Assembly: GCA_031272985.1 (NCBI GenBank)
Contig: JAISSU010000018.1
Span: forward strand, 1-64,000
DNA: 64,000 nucleotides
Direction: 5' to 3'
DNA from: Lachnospiraceae bacterium
GTDB taxonomy: Bacteria; Bacillota; Clostridia; Lachnospirales; Lachnospiraceae
In this document: positions 22,051 through 30,742 of the stretch, one piece after another
How positions within the stretch are numbered: position 1 is the stretch's first letter
Layout: each line of letters opens with the position of its first letter
The notes under the pieces: model-generated
What the model saw: only the letters and a program-made list of their open reading frames with translations
What the model was told of the DNA's origin: nothing
Databases searched by the model: none
Program-made: the position numbers and the translations under genes

Positions 22051-22800
22051 ATGTACGCTCTCGAAAATTTTACCATTGAAAAGGACACGCCGATACCGCT
22101 TTATTTTCAGTTGAAAAAAGCGTTGCTGGATCATATTGCGTCAGGAAGATTAAAAGAAGGTGAGATGCTCCCAACCGAAAATGAAATCTGCGATTATTTG
22201 GAGGTGAGCCGCTCTACAGTCAGACAGGCGATGAGCGAGCTCGTGGCTGAAGGGTATTTAGTCAGAAAAAAAGGAAAAGGGACTTTCGTTTCACATCCGA
22301 AAATCGCGGCCAGATTCCTGCAAAAACTCGAGACCTTCGCCGAAGAAATGCGTCAGAAAGGGTTAAAGCCTTCCACCGTCGTTCTTACACAGAAAAAGAT
22401 ACAGGGCGCAGACCAGATAAACGCAAAACTGGAGCTTTCTTCGGATGAGCCTTTGATAATGCTATCGAGAGTGCGATATGCAGATGACGTGCCTATGGTT
22501 TATTTGGATACTTATATTCCCTATTCACTCTATCCGGCTATGCTGGAGGTGGATTTCAAAGAGATTTCTTTATACGATGCATTGGAAAATCTCTACAACT
22601 TAAGAATTTCCCATGTTGTACGTGAAATAGAAGCGGTGAATGCCACGAGAAGAGAGGCAGAGCTATTGGAGATAGAAGGCGGAAGAGCATTATGTCTGGT
22701 TAAAACTATCGGTTATTCGGAAAAAGGGCAGCCGACGGAATTCTCGATAGCCAGATATAGGGGCGACCGTACTAAATTCAGCGTAGAATTGTATCGTTAG
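22051..22800 (+). CDS. GntR-family (HutC/UTRA) transcriptional regulator
   Basis: A 249-residue regulator. The N-terminal winged helix-turn-helix has the classic segments PLYFQLKKAL, LPTENEICDYLEVSRSTVRQAM and GYLVRKKGKGTFV. The C-terminal UTRA effector domain ends RYRGDRTKFSVELYR, as in many sugar-phosphate-sensing members. ATG 22051 follows GGAAGGA. It lies inside the unit it probably controls; the palindrome at 12883-12894 is a candidate site. The inducer is probably a pathway intermediate. Confidence 0.92.
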   Translation: MYALENFTIEKDTPIPLYFQLKKALLDHIASGRLKEGEMLPTENEICDYLEVSRSTVRQAMSELVAEGYLVRKKGKGTFVSHPKIAARFLQKLETFAEEMRQKGLKPSTVVLTQKKIQGADQINAKLELSSDEPLIMLSRVRYADDVPMVYLDTYIPYSLYPAMLEVDFKEISLYDALENLYNLRISHVVREIEAVNATRREAELLEIEGGRALCLVKTIGYSEKGQPTEFSIARYRGDRTKFSVELYR

Positions 22801-22838
22801 TAATATTTAATAACAAAAAACATTATGGAGGTAGTGGT

Positions 22839-23894
22839 ATGAGGGCATTAGCGGTTGACGCACAAGGAAAGCTTTCCGTACCTGAGATTTCTGTACCAAA
22901 GTATAACGACGCGCAGGCGCTTGTAAAGACGCTTAGCTGTGGCGTGTGCAATGGTACGGATACAAAGCTCATTCACGGAAATTTCAAGAACATGGAAGAT
23001 TATCCTATGCTTTTAGGACATGAAGGCGTGGGGAGAGTAGTCGAAGTAGGCAAGAGTGTTACAAAGTATCAGGTCGGAGATATAGTACTCCTGCCTTTTT
23101 TGTATGAGCCTCAGGACGGATTTTATCAAGGTTGGGGAGCTTATGCCGAATATGCGGTAGTGGGAGATCAGGATGCCTTCGCAAGATTCGGAAAAGGCAT
23201 AGGGACGCCAGAATATGACGAGGGCTGCTGGGGGCAGACAATTATTCGTCCCGATGATAAGGTCGATGCGGTTGGTGCGGCCATGATTATAACATTTCGC
23301 GAGGTCTTAAGCGCAATCAGGAGATTCGGCTTTAAAGCAAACGAGAATATATTAATATTCGGAGCGGGACCTGTGGGCAGCTGCTTTACGAAATTCACGA
23401 AATTATTGGGGCTAAATCCTGTAATCACTGTGGATATCAATGATGAGAAATGTGCCGAAGCAAAGAAAATGGGCGCAGATATCGTAATTAACAGCACCAC
23501 CCAAAACGTAGAAGAGGAAGTAAAAAAACTCTTCCCCAACGGTATGGATAATATCGTTGATGCCGTGGGAATCAATGCTCTTTTAAATCAGGGATTAAGA
23601 CTCGTTAAATACAATGGTAAGGTCTGCGGATATGGGATTTCACCCAAGACCGGAATGGAGCTTGATTGGAGCAAGGCTCCCTATAACTGGAATCTGAATT
23701 TCGTGCAATTCCCATCAAAATATGAAGAGTATTTGGCGCACAGCCAGATAATGGCATGGATTAACAGCGGTATTTTAGATCCGATGGATTTTATTTCTGA
23801 TGTGTTTGACTTTGACAATATTTTGGATGCGTTCGCACTTTTAGATGCGCGAAAAAACGGCACGAAGAAAATCGTTATTCGTTACCCCGAATAA
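22839..23894 (+). CDS. Medium-chain dehydrogenase, glucose-dehydrogenase-like
   Basis: MDR enzyme of 351 residues. Catalytic-zinc residues are visible in CGVCNGTD and GHEGVG, but the four-cysteine structural zinc lobe is missing. Nucleotide-binding GAGPVGS lies near residue 175. ATG 22839 follows ATGGAGG. The absence of the structural zinc site separates it from the other two MDR proteins in the island (8401 and 26463), so it probably handles a different substrate. It starts a run of four enzymes after the regulator. Confidence 0.85.
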   Translation: MRALAVDAQGKLSVPEISVPKYNDAQALVKTLSCGVCNGTDTKLIHGNFKNMEDYPMLLGHEGVGRVVEVGKSVTKYQVGDIVLLPFLYEPQDGFYQGWGAYAEYAVVGDQDAFARFGKGIGTPEYDEGCWGQTIIRPDDKVDAVGAAMIITFREVLSAIRRFGFKANENILIFGAGPVGSCFTKFTKLLGLNPVITVDINDEKCAEAKKMGADIVINSTTQNVEEEVKKLFPNGMDNIVDAVGINALLNQGLRLVKYNGKVCGYGISPKTGMELDWSKAPYNWNLNFVQFPSKYEEYLAHSQIMAWINSGILDPMDFISDVFDFDNILDAFALLDARKNGTKKIVIRYPE

Positions 23895-23920
23895 ACACTT
23901 AAATTAAACAGGAGGTCGTT

Positions 23921-24907
23921 ATGAAATACGAATCGAAGTTATTTGCCGTATTACCCGAATACATTTCCACACCCGATTCAATGTCAATTGACAAAGAAGG
24001 GAATCTGATTCTGTCATGCCCGAATTTTGCGGATGGACAGAAAAGCTGCATCGTGAAATTCGATAAAGACAGGAATATCACTAAATGGTTTGATGTGCCC
24101 GTTCATCCCGAGACGGGGGTCGCAAGAAGCATGGGAATTGATTTTGACGCAGACTGGAATCTATATATTTGTGATAATCAGGGATGGAGCCAAGAGCCGG
24201 ACGTAGCTTTTAAAGGCAGAATCCTGAAAATCATTTTTAATGAGGATGGAAGCGTAAAAGACTGGAAAACCGTGGCGACAGGTATGGAACACCCTAACGG
24301 AATTAAGATAAAGGGAGATTATATGTATCTGACACAGAGCCTACTTTCAAAGGTGGAGGATCCTTCGGGGAAATTAGTAAGCTGTGTGTATCGTTTTGGG
24401 CTAAATGAAGAGAATATTCAGATTACCAATACTTTGGAGGATAAGCATATCTTTGCGACATTCCTGACGCATAATCCTGATGATCAGTATGGCGTGGACG
24501 GTATTGCTTTTGATTCCAAAGGCGATCTCTATATAGGAAATTTCGGTGACGGCGAGGTTTACAAGCTGACCTTTAATGAGGATGGCAGTTTAAAAGAGAA
24601 TGTGCCTTGGGCAAAGAATCCAAAAGAGCTTAGGAGCACTGATGGAATGGTATTTGATAAAGACGATAATCTCTATATCGCGGACTTCGTCGTTAATGCA
24701 ATAGGAAAGATTACACCGGAGAAAGTGGTCGAGAGAATCGCGCAAAGTCCGGATTGTGATGGTCTGGATGGGGGACTCGACCAGCCCGGTGAACCTATCA
24801 TATGGAATGGAATGATAGTTGCGGCGTGTTTTGACTGTGTGACAGGCGGCGATAAGGTAAATACCGCTCACGAGATGCCGGCGACGCTTGCGTGTTTTGA
24901 ATTGTAG
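23921..24907 (+). CDS. SMP-30/gluconolactonase-like beta-propeller protein
   Basis: A 328-residue predicted six-bladed beta propeller. Repeated blade signatures include SIDKEGNLILSCPNF, MGIDFDADWNLYICDNQG, IAFDSKGDLYIGNFGDGEVYKL and MVFDKDDNLYIADF. These DxxGNLY-type repeats and an acidic metal site are typical of SMP-30/gluconolactonases and strictosidine-synthase-like proteins. No signal peptide, hence cytoplasmic. Placed between a dehydrogenase and a kinase, it likely hydrolyses the aldonolactone made by the preceding MDR enzyme. ATG 23921 follows AGGAGG. Confidence 0.85.
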   Translation: MKYESKLFAVLPEYISTPDSMSIDKEGNLILSCPNFADGQKSCIVKFDKDRNITKWFDVPVHPETGVARSMGIDFDADWNLYICDNQGWSQEPDVAFKGRILKIIFNEDGSVKDWKTVATGMEHPNGIKIKGDYMYLTQSLLSKVEDPSGKLVSCVYRFGLNEENIQITNTLEDKHIFATFLTHNPDDQYGVDGIAFDSKGDLYIGNFGDGEVYKLTFNEDGSLKENVPWAKNPKELRSTDGMVFDKDDNLYIADFVVNAIGKITPEKVVERIAQSPDCDGLDGGLDQPGEPIIWNGMIVAACFDCVTGGDKVNTAHEMPATLACFEL

Positions 24908-24928
24908 TAGGAATTGGAGGAAGGTAAG

Positions 24929-26458
24929 ATGGCAGGATATATTCTGGCACATGATCTGGGTACCAGCGGGAATAAGGCGGCGCTCTATTCGATTGACGGC
25001 TCATTAAAAGGAGCTGTCGTTGCTTCGTATCCGACATATTATCCATTTAACGGGGCGGTAGAGCATAACCCCGATGACTGGTGGAGGGCAGTGTGTGATT
25101 CCACAAAGCAATTACTTGCGCAAACAAAAGTCGCACCCGCTGATATTGCCGCCGTCAGCTTTTCAGGAATAATGATGGGGTGCCTCGTTGTGGATGATGA
25201 AGGAGTGCCGCTTCGCAATATGCTGATCTGGGCTGATACGAGAAGTTCCGAGCAGGAGAAATTTATGCTTTCACAGGTCGACCTCGAAAAGGGATATCGT
25301 ATTACCGGACATCGTCCGAGTGCTTCATATGCAGCCGCGAAGCTTTTGTGGATAAAAGACAATGAGCCTGAAATTTACAAAAAAGCTTATAAGATGATTC
25401 ATGCAAAGGATTATCTTGTATTTAAATTCACGGGGAATATTGTGACCGATTTCAGTGACGCCTCGGGGACGAATCTTTTGGATTTGGAAAAGAAGGATTG
25501 GTCAGATGAATTAATCAAGGCATGGGATATTAGAGCGGATTTATTGCCTGAGATTCATGCTTCCGCGGATATTGTGGGGAAAATCACAAAGGAAGCCGCA
25601 AAAGAGACAGGGCTACTTGAAGGGACTCCTGTGGCTGCAGGCGGAGGAGACGGTTCTTGTGCGGCGGTAGGCGCCGGTGTGGTAGATGTGGGAAACACCT
25701 ACAATGTAATCGGTTCTTCTTCTTGGATTTCAATGTGCAGCAAAAAGCCGGTTATTGATGAAAAAATGAGAACCTTTACTTGGATTCATTTAGACAAGGA
25801 ACTCTATACTCCGTGCGGGACGATGCAGGCTGCGGGCTATTCTTACAGCTGGTATCGTGACGTTCTTTGCGAAAACGCAATCCGAGAGGCGAAGGAAAAG
25901 GGTGTTGGAGTATATAAACTATTGGATTCACATTTAAAGGAAAGTAAGCCGGGTGCCGGAGGGCTATTATATTTGCCTTATTTATTGGGGGAGCGAAGCC
26001 CGCACTGGAACCATCGGGCCAGAGGCGCTTTTATCGGCATGGGGATTTCTACGACGAGAGCCGATTTTACTCGTGCGGTTCTGGAAGGTGTGGGATTTAA
26101 TTTAAAGATAATTTTGGATGCGCTGCAGCAGGAAAATTCCGTAGAGAAACTAATTATGATTGGCGGCGGTGCTAAAGGCATGGATTGGTTGCAGATTTTA
26201 TCCGATATATTCGGGAAACCTTTGGAGGTGCCGAGATACTTAGAAGAGGCGACGTCAATGGGGGCAGCGGTGAGCGGTGGTATTGCCGTAGGCGCCTATA
26301 AAGACTATACTGTAGCACGACAATATAATATAATAGAAAAAGAATTGACGCCTAATCAGGATAATGCACAGATTTACGCGAAAGCCTATGAGGATTTTAA
26401 ATTCGCATATGAACAGTTAGTGCCGGTGTATGATAAATTGGCCGAAAGGGGGATTTAA
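24929..26458 (+). CDS. FGGY-family carbohydrate kinase (xylulokinase-like), second copy
   Basis: A 509-residue sugar kinase. The phosphate-1 loop HDLGTSGNKAALYS is at residues 7-20. DFSDASGTNLLDL, the GGGDGSCAAVGAG loop and the late IGGGAKGMDW adenosine site follow in the expected order. ATG 24929 follows TTGGAGGAAGG. The DFSDASGTNL segment is typical of xylulokinase-type members. It differs clearly from the kinase at 9556-11070. Sugar specificity remains open. Confidence 0.92.
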   Translation: MAGYILAHDLGTSGNKAALYSIDGSLKGAVVASYPTYYPFNGAVEHNPDDWWRAVCDSTKQLLAQTKVAPADIAAVSFSGIMMGCLVVDDEGVPLRNMLIWADTRSSEQEKFMLSQVDLEKGYRITGHRPSASYAAAKLLWIKDNEPEIYKKAYKMIHAKDYLVFKFTGNIVTDFSDASGTNLLDLEKKDWSDELIKAWDIRADLLPEIHASADIVGKITKEAAKETGLLEGTPVAAGGGDGSCAAVGAGVVDVGNTYNVIGSSSWISMCSKKPVIDEKMRTFTWIHLDKELYTPCGTMQAAGYSYSWYRDVLCENAIREAKEKGVGVYKLLDSHLKESKPGAGGLLYLPYLLGERSPHWNHRARGAFIGMGISTTRADFTRAVLEGVGFNLKIILDALQQENSVEKLIMIGGGAKGMDWLQILSDIFGKPLEVPRYLEEATSMGAAVSGGIAVGAYKDYTVARQYNIIEKELTPNQDNAQIYAKAYEDFKFAYEQLVPVYDKLAERGI

Positions 26459-26462
26459 TAAC

Positions 26463-27488
26463 ATGATTCAACAAGTAATGACTAAGCCCGGACAAATCGA
26501 ATTCAGGGAGGTGCCTGTTCCGAAACCGGAAAAAGACGAAGTCCTTGTTAAGATTATGAAAATAGGGATTTGCGGCTCTGATATCCATGTATATCACGGA
26601 GAGCACCCTTTTACGCCTTACCCTGTGACGCAAGGTCATGAAGTCTCCGGAGAAATCGCTGAAGTAGGAGAGGAAGTCACCGATTTTAAAGTAGGTCAAA
26701 AGGTCACAATACAGCCGCAGGTGGTGTGCGGGAAATGTTATCCCTGCAGAAATGGGAAATATAATCTTTGCGAAGAACTGAAGGTAATGGGATTTCAGAC
26801 GACGGGTGTAGCCTCGACATATTTTGCGGTACCTGCCGCAAAGGTCACGCCATTGCCTGATGAGATGTCGTTTGATGATGCCGCAATGATAGAGCCATTG
26901 GCGGTAGCCGTGCACGCGGTGCGCCAAATCGGAGATGTGACAGGGTTACGAGTAGCTGTTTTGGGAGCAGGGCCGATAGGAAATCTTGTTGCCCAAACCG
27001 CAAAAGGTCTCGGAGCCGCAAAGGTACTGATTTCTGATGTCAGCGATTATCGCCTGAATATCGCAAAAGAGTGCGGGATTGACGAAGTCGTTAATACCAA
27101 GGAAAAAGATTTTGGGGATGCAATGCTGGAAGTCTTCGGTCCCGATAAGGCCGATGTAATATATGACTGCGCCGGAAACAATATCACGATGGGACAGGCA
27201 ATAAAATACTCAAGAAAGGGCAGTATAATAGTATTGGTCGCGGTATTTGCCGGCATGGCGACCGTTGATCTGGCAGTCCTAAATGACAAGGAACTGGATT
27301 TAAAGACTACGATGATGTACCGGAACGAGGATTATTTAGATGCCATAAAGCTACTTGATGAAAATAAGATACAATTAAAGCAATTGCAATCAAAAACATT
27401 TCCATTTAAAGAATATTTAGATGCATATAAATATATCGATGCAAACCGTGAAACGACAATGAAAGTCCTGATAGCGGTGCAGGAGTAG
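26463..27488 (+). CDS. Zinc-dependent medium-chain dehydrogenase (sorbitol/idonate DH-like)
   Basis: MDR enzyme of 341 residues with catalytic CGSD and GHE motifs and a complete structural zinc site (CGKCYPC, then NLCEE). The coenzyme motif GAGPIGN is near residue 170. ATG 26463 lies 2 bases after the kinase stop, with its ribosome site (AAAGGGGG) inside the end of that gene, so translation is probably coupled. Last gene of the plus unit; it ends 1 base before the stop of the convergent TetR gene, leaving no room for a terminator between them. Confidence 0.9.
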   Translation: MIQQVMTKPGQIEFREVPVPKPEKDEVLVKIMKIGICGSDIHVYHGEHPFTPYPVTQGHEVSGEIAEVGEEVTDFKVGQKVTIQPQVVCGKCYPCRNGKYNLCEELKVMGFQTTGVASTYFAVPAAKVTPLPDEMSFDDAAMIEPLAVAVHAVRQIGDVTGLRVAVLGAGPIGNLVAQTAKGLGAAKVLISDVSDYRLNIAKECGIDEVVNTKEKDFGDAMLEVFGPDKADVIYDCAGNNITMGQAIKYSRKGSIIVLVAVFAGMATVDLAVLNDKELDLKTTMMYRNEDYLDAIKLLDENKIQLKQLQSKTFPFKEYLDAYKYIDANRETTMKVLIAVQE

Positions 27489-27489
27489 G

Positions 27490-28077
27490 TTACACTCCTG
27501 CAACGAACACATCTAATAAATGCGGTAATAGTTTATCGCTGTATTCAACTAAATGTATAGTTCCTTCGGAGAGCGCCCAGTCATAGAGGAGCGCTCTTTC
27601 GTACATGGCGTAAATATCCATGAGCTCGTTCGCGGTGCTCGTGTTTTTAAACTCTCCTGAATTTATTCCTTCCTGGATGATTTCGGTGCACCAGCGAAAA
27701 TAGAGCCTTCGTTTATCGGATAGGGCTCGCCGCTCCTTTGTGGTGAGCTGGGCGGCGTACATATATCCAAGTAAAGTGGCGTCAACGCTGGTCTCAATAA
27801 GATAAAAAACTTCGTGATTCAATAATAGTAGTTTATCTCTGGATGAAAGAGTAGGATCAACAACCGGATAGAGTTCTTCATAGCGCTGATCGAATAAATC
27901 CGATATCGTATTAAGAAGAGCATCCTTTCCGTGGAAATAATGGTAAAAAGTTCCCTTTGAAGTTTTGGAGGCACTGATGATGTCGGCTATTGTGGTGCCA
28001 TCGTAGCCTTTTTTGTAGAACAAACTCCACGCGGCTTTTATGATTTTCGCCTTCGTGGACAATGGTTTGCGAGCCAT
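27490..28077 (-). CDS. TetR-family transcriptional regulator
   Basis: A 195-residue regulator. The N-terminal helix-turn-helix (residues 9-55) reads AKIIKAAWSLFYKKGYDGTTIADIISASKTSKGTFYHYFHGKDAL, a canonical TetR DNA-binding domain that ends with the FYHYF signature; the ligand domain is not recognisable. ATG 28077 follows AAAGGGG. It is 32 bases downstream of the RNA-ligase-like gene and probably co-transcribed with it. Nothing links it firmly to the sugar genes it abuts. Confidence 0.92.
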   Translation of the reverse strand: MARKPLSTKAKIIKAAWSLFYKKGYDGTTIADIISASKTSKGTFYHYFHGKDALLNTISDLFDQRYEELYPVVDPTLSSRDKLLLLNHEVFYLIETSVDATLLGYMYAAQLTTKERRALSDKRRLYFRWCTEIIQEGINSGEFKNTSTANELMDIYAMYERALLYDWALSEGTIHLVEYSDKLLPHLLDVFVAGV

Positions 28078-28109
28078 GATATTTACCCCTTTTCTCTCAT
28101 TAATGAATC

Positions 28110-28985
28110 CTATTCTTTCTCTTTCAGAAGGAATCTATTATTAATTACCTTAAATGACATGTAGGCTCCAAGGACCTTGCTGAACATATTCTCCCTGCTT
28201 CGTATGACAATTCCTTCTTTTGGTCCGCCCTTTGGGTAAGAGCCATCGGCACGCGCGAGTAATTCCTCAAGCGTCTGATAATTAAAACTGTCGCCTACTT
28301 CCTCTATAGGTACCGTAGGCACACCTAAATACTCACAGGTCTTTATCAGCTCATCAAGTGAGGCCCTGTCACCTGTCTCTACATCAACCACAGTAAAAAC
28401 ATACCACGTATCTTCCAATAAACGCAATTTATTGCTCTGAATGGAAACGCCGCAAAATTCGCCTTGAACTGTGATATTGCGTTTCAGTTCAAGAAGCTTT
28501 CCTTTTAACTCCTCCAAAACCGGAAGTATTGTCTGGAGACGAACCTCATCAGTCTTTGATGCCCAGTCAGGGAAGCTGCCGATGGTGGTCCCCATGGATC
28601 CCTGCACTTCAGGCAATTCCCATTTATCCACTTTTAAGATTTCGGTTACGTCATCTCCGATTGCTTTTCCTTTAAGTTCGGGAAAATAGGAGAGCGGAAG
28701 TACTAATCCTTGGGAAACCTGCCCGCGAAGCTTTATTGTGCGCAAACGAAAACCGTCTCTACCTACAAAGTCATTCTTACGGTAGGAGGTGGAACGTAAA
28801 AACTCAAAGCGTTCATCTATAGGGAGAAACGAGTCAATCTCAAAATATACACATAAGTCTCCCACGTGGAACTCATTTTTTTTGGTGACAACCTTCCATC
28901 CAAGCACAGAAACGACTTCAATAGCGTCGGCACCTTCAATTGGTGAAATGTCGATAATTTTTTGGATTGAAGCCAAATTTCTCAT
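28110..28985 (-). CDS. DRB0094-type RNA ligase-like protein lacking motif I
   Basis: A 291-residue homologue of the Deinococcus Rnl5-type ATP-dependent RNA ligase. The N-terminal domain (MRNLASIQKI, PIEGADAIEVVSVLGW, VYFEIDSFLP, LRGQVSQGLVLPLS) is well preserved, as are ITVQGEF, the motif IV region EGIVIRS and the motif V region SFKVINNRFL. Between KTDEVR (near residue 147) and ITVQGEF, about 50-60 residues usual in the family are absent. The missing part carries the KxDG nucleotidyl-lysine motif and the CSRN segment. The reading frame is intact, so ligation should be impossible unless another protein supplies the lysine. ATG 28985 has AAGAGG upstream. Confidence 0.8.
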   Translation of the reverse strand: MRNLASIQKIIDISPIEGADAIEVVSVLGWKVVTKKNEFHVGDLCVYFEIDSFLPIDERFEFLRSTSYRKNDFVGRDGFRLRTIKLRGQVSQGLVLPLSYFPELKGKAIGDDVTEILKVDKWELPEVQGSMGTTIGSFPDWASKTDEVRLQTILPVLEELKGKLLELKRNITVQGEFCGVSIQSNKLRLLEDTWYVFTVVDVETGDRASLDELIKTCEYLGVPTVPIEEVGDSFNYQTLEELLARADGSYPKGGPKEGIVIRSRENMFSKVLGAYMSFKVINNRFLLKEKE

Positions 28986-29117
28986 AAAATGAAACCTCTT
29001 TTCCGTAGAAGCTTTGCAACTTTTATATGCCAAACAGTATACATGAGAACTGCCGCCGTTTCAAGCAAAGTTCGCTATTTTAGGGCGATAAAGTCCGGAT
29101 TATTTTTATATATAATT

Positions 29118-29154
29118 GTCCCCGCCGAAAGAGGGTTAGAGGTTCGGCGGGGAC
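29118..29154 (-). terminator. Strong hairpin downstream of prdF
   Basis: A 12-bp perfect stem, GTCCCCGCCGAA (29118-29129) with TTCGGCGGGGAC (29143-29154), and a 13-base loop, 20 bases past the prdF stop. On the minus strand the tail is AT-rich but not a true T-run. It therefore probably ends or stabilises the prdF message. Confidence 0.65.
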
Positions 29155-29173
29155 TTTAGGATACCTGTAAGTT

Positions 29174-30202
29174 TTAACCTACTGTGAAACCATATTTCAG
29201 CGGATCATCATTATCAATAATGTAATGATTAAGTCCGGTGACATATGCAGAGCCGGTAATCTGCGGAATAACCGCCTGATAATCGCCCACTTTTGTTTCC
29301 TCTAAAGCTACGCCTGTAAATTTCGAGCCGATAAAGCTCTCATATACAAAGGGCTCTCCGATTTTGATTTCGCCTCTTTTATAGAGGGTGGCGAGTTTTG
29401 CGCTGGTGCCGGTGCCGCAAGGTGAACGGTCAGCCATTCTGTCGCCGAAGATAACTACGTTTCGTTTATTGCATCCCGGTGTATCAGTGGAGCAATAAAG
29501 CTCCGCTAAATCAACGGTATTAATGTCAAGTGTCGGGTGCTGCACCTTAACTTCTTTATTAATCTGCTCAAGAGCTTTCATGCCGAAGTCGGTCAGTGCG
29601 GGAATATTTTTAGGCTCGACCTTCATTCCCAATAAATCCAGATTTATAAGAGCGAAAAAACTGCCGCCGAAAGCTATATCATATGTGATTTCTTTTCCGT
29701 CTATAACAGTAGTCAGATTCTCTTTATAAAGGAAGGCGGGAACGTTTTTAAATGTTACGCTGACAACTTTGCCGTTTTTAACCTCTGCCTTGGCACGTAC
29801 AATGCCTGCGGGAGCCTCCAATACTATGTCTGTATAAGGCTCAACAGCCTCTTTAAGACCCGCCTCAATTATGGCTGTACAGGAACCAATCGTGCCATGA
29901 CCGCACATATTAAGGTAAGCGCCTGTATCCATAAAGAAAACTGCAAAATCCGCTTCTTTATTGAGCGGGGTGGTAAGATAAGCGCCGAACATATCATGAT
30001 GTCCGCGGGGCTCAAACATGAGCGCCTGACGGTACTTATCGAAATTACTCTGAAGATATTTCTTTCTTTCGATGGGTGTGTCGCCCTTTAACTCCGGAAA
30101 ACCCGATAACAGGATTCTGGTACACTCTCCGACGGTATGCGTGTCAACCGCCACAAATGAGGCCTCATAATTAGAAAAATTAATTTTTGGCTCAATTTTC
30201 AT
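29174..30202 (-). CDS. prdF: Proline racemase (PrdF-type)
   Basis: A 342-residue PLP-independent racemase converting L-proline to D-proline, the substrate of D-proline reductase. The two catalytic cysteines are intact: Cys100 in NMCGHGTIG and Cys262 in DRSPCGTGTSA. ATG 30202 follows GGAGG; the upstream codon at 30253 has no such site. The hydroxyproline epimerases share these motifs, so the call rests partly on the divergently transcribed prd operon next door. No signal peptide is seen. An inverted element at 30340-30366 lies upstream and may control it. Confidence 0.92.
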   Translation of the reverse strand: MKIEPKINFSNYEASFVAVDTHTVGECTRILLSGFPELKGDTPIERKKYLQSNFDKYRQALMFEPRGHHDMFGAYLTTPLNKEADFAVFFMDTGAYLNMCGHGTIGSCTAIIEAGLKEAVEPYTDIVLEAPAGIVRAKAEVKNGKVVSVTFKNVPAFLYKENLTTVIDGKEITYDIAFGGSFFALINLDLLGMKVEPKNIPALTDFGMKALEQINKEVKVQHPTLDINTVDLAELYCSTDTPGCNKRNVVIFGDRMADRSPCGTGTSAKLATLYKRGEIKIGEPFVYESFIGSKFTGVALEETKVGDYQAVIPQITGSAYVTGLNHYIIDNDDPLKYGFTVG

Positions 30203-30339
30203 ATTGTTTTTCCTCCTTAATGAATCATAGGTTTTATCTATAGAATTTATCAATAATCGATAAATTTTCTCCGATTTTAAGCCGGTTTAAGACTGTTAAT
30301 AAGTAATATTTAACAATATTATTGATAATTTATTCACGG

Positions 30340-30366
30340 CAGACCGCAGTATAGAACGCGGTTCAG
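30340..30366. promoter_or_regulatory. Inverted-repeat element upstream of prdF (site A)
   Basis: CAGACCGC and GCGGTTCAG form near-perfect inverted arms around an AGTATAGAAC centre. A closely related element with the same ACCGC, GTATAGAA and GTTCAG blocks occurs at 39309-39336, upstream of a TauE/SafE permease gene. The position about 140 bases upstream of prdF and the similarity between the two sites suggest a binding site for a shared regulator. Confidence 0.5.
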
Positions 30367-30441
30367 TCCGTTGTTTTTATTATGCAATGAAAACCTTGAA
30401 AAGTCAAGGAATATTTGGATAATAAAAAAAGGTAAAAATGG

Positions 30442-30470
30442 TTGAAAAGTTCTAAATTATATGCTATCTT
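30442..30470 (+). promoter_or_regulatory. Sigma-A promoter for selC
   Basis: TTGAAA (30442-30447), a 17-base spacer and TATCTT (30465-30470), ending 23 bases before the tRNA-Sec gene. It may also feed the prdC operon, since no terminator is evident after the tRNA. Confidence 0.55.
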
Positions 30471-30493
30471 AAGAAACAGGGGATGTATGTTTT

Positions 30494-30591
30494 GGGGGTA
30501 GTTGGGTGACTGGTGTGCCTCCCGGTCTTCAAAACCGGTGTGGGGCGTTTAGAGCGTCCCGGGTGGGTTCGATTCCCACATGCCTCCGCCA
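30494..30591 (+). tRNA. selC: Selenocysteine tRNA (anticodon TCA)
   Basis: A 98-base tRNA with the features of bacterial tRNA-Sec: long acceptor arm (GGGGGTAG against ATGCCTCC, 7 of 8 paired), anticodon stem CCGGT/ACCGG with loop CTTCAAA giving anticodon TCA (30529-30531), and a long variable arm (GGGGCG against CGTCCC). The T-arm is GTGGG-TTCGATT-CCCAC, and CCA is encoded at 30589-30591. It lies about 150 bases upstream of prdC, beside the operon that uses it: prdB carries an in-frame UGA. The other sel genes are not in the window. Confidence 0.96.
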
Positions 30592-30690
30592 AAAGCAAAG
30601 TTTGACGTTAGTTTAACAACGAAGTCGACTTATAGATATAATCAATAAATGACTGCTGTACGAACCATTGCAATCGTCAAAGGTCAGTTG

Positions 30691-30706
30691 TGACCGGACG
30701 GTTTGA
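30691..30706. promoter_or_regulatory. Inverted half-sites just upstream of prdC (site D)
   Basis: TGACCG and CGGTTTGA face each other across two bases, about 36 bases before the prdC start. The half-sites resemble those of sites A and B (GAACCG/CGGTTC), but the spacing differs, so this is a weak candidate for the same regulator. Confidence 0.3.
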
Positions 30707-30742
30707 GGTATATCAGAAAGCGGATTGGAGGAAACAATTAGT

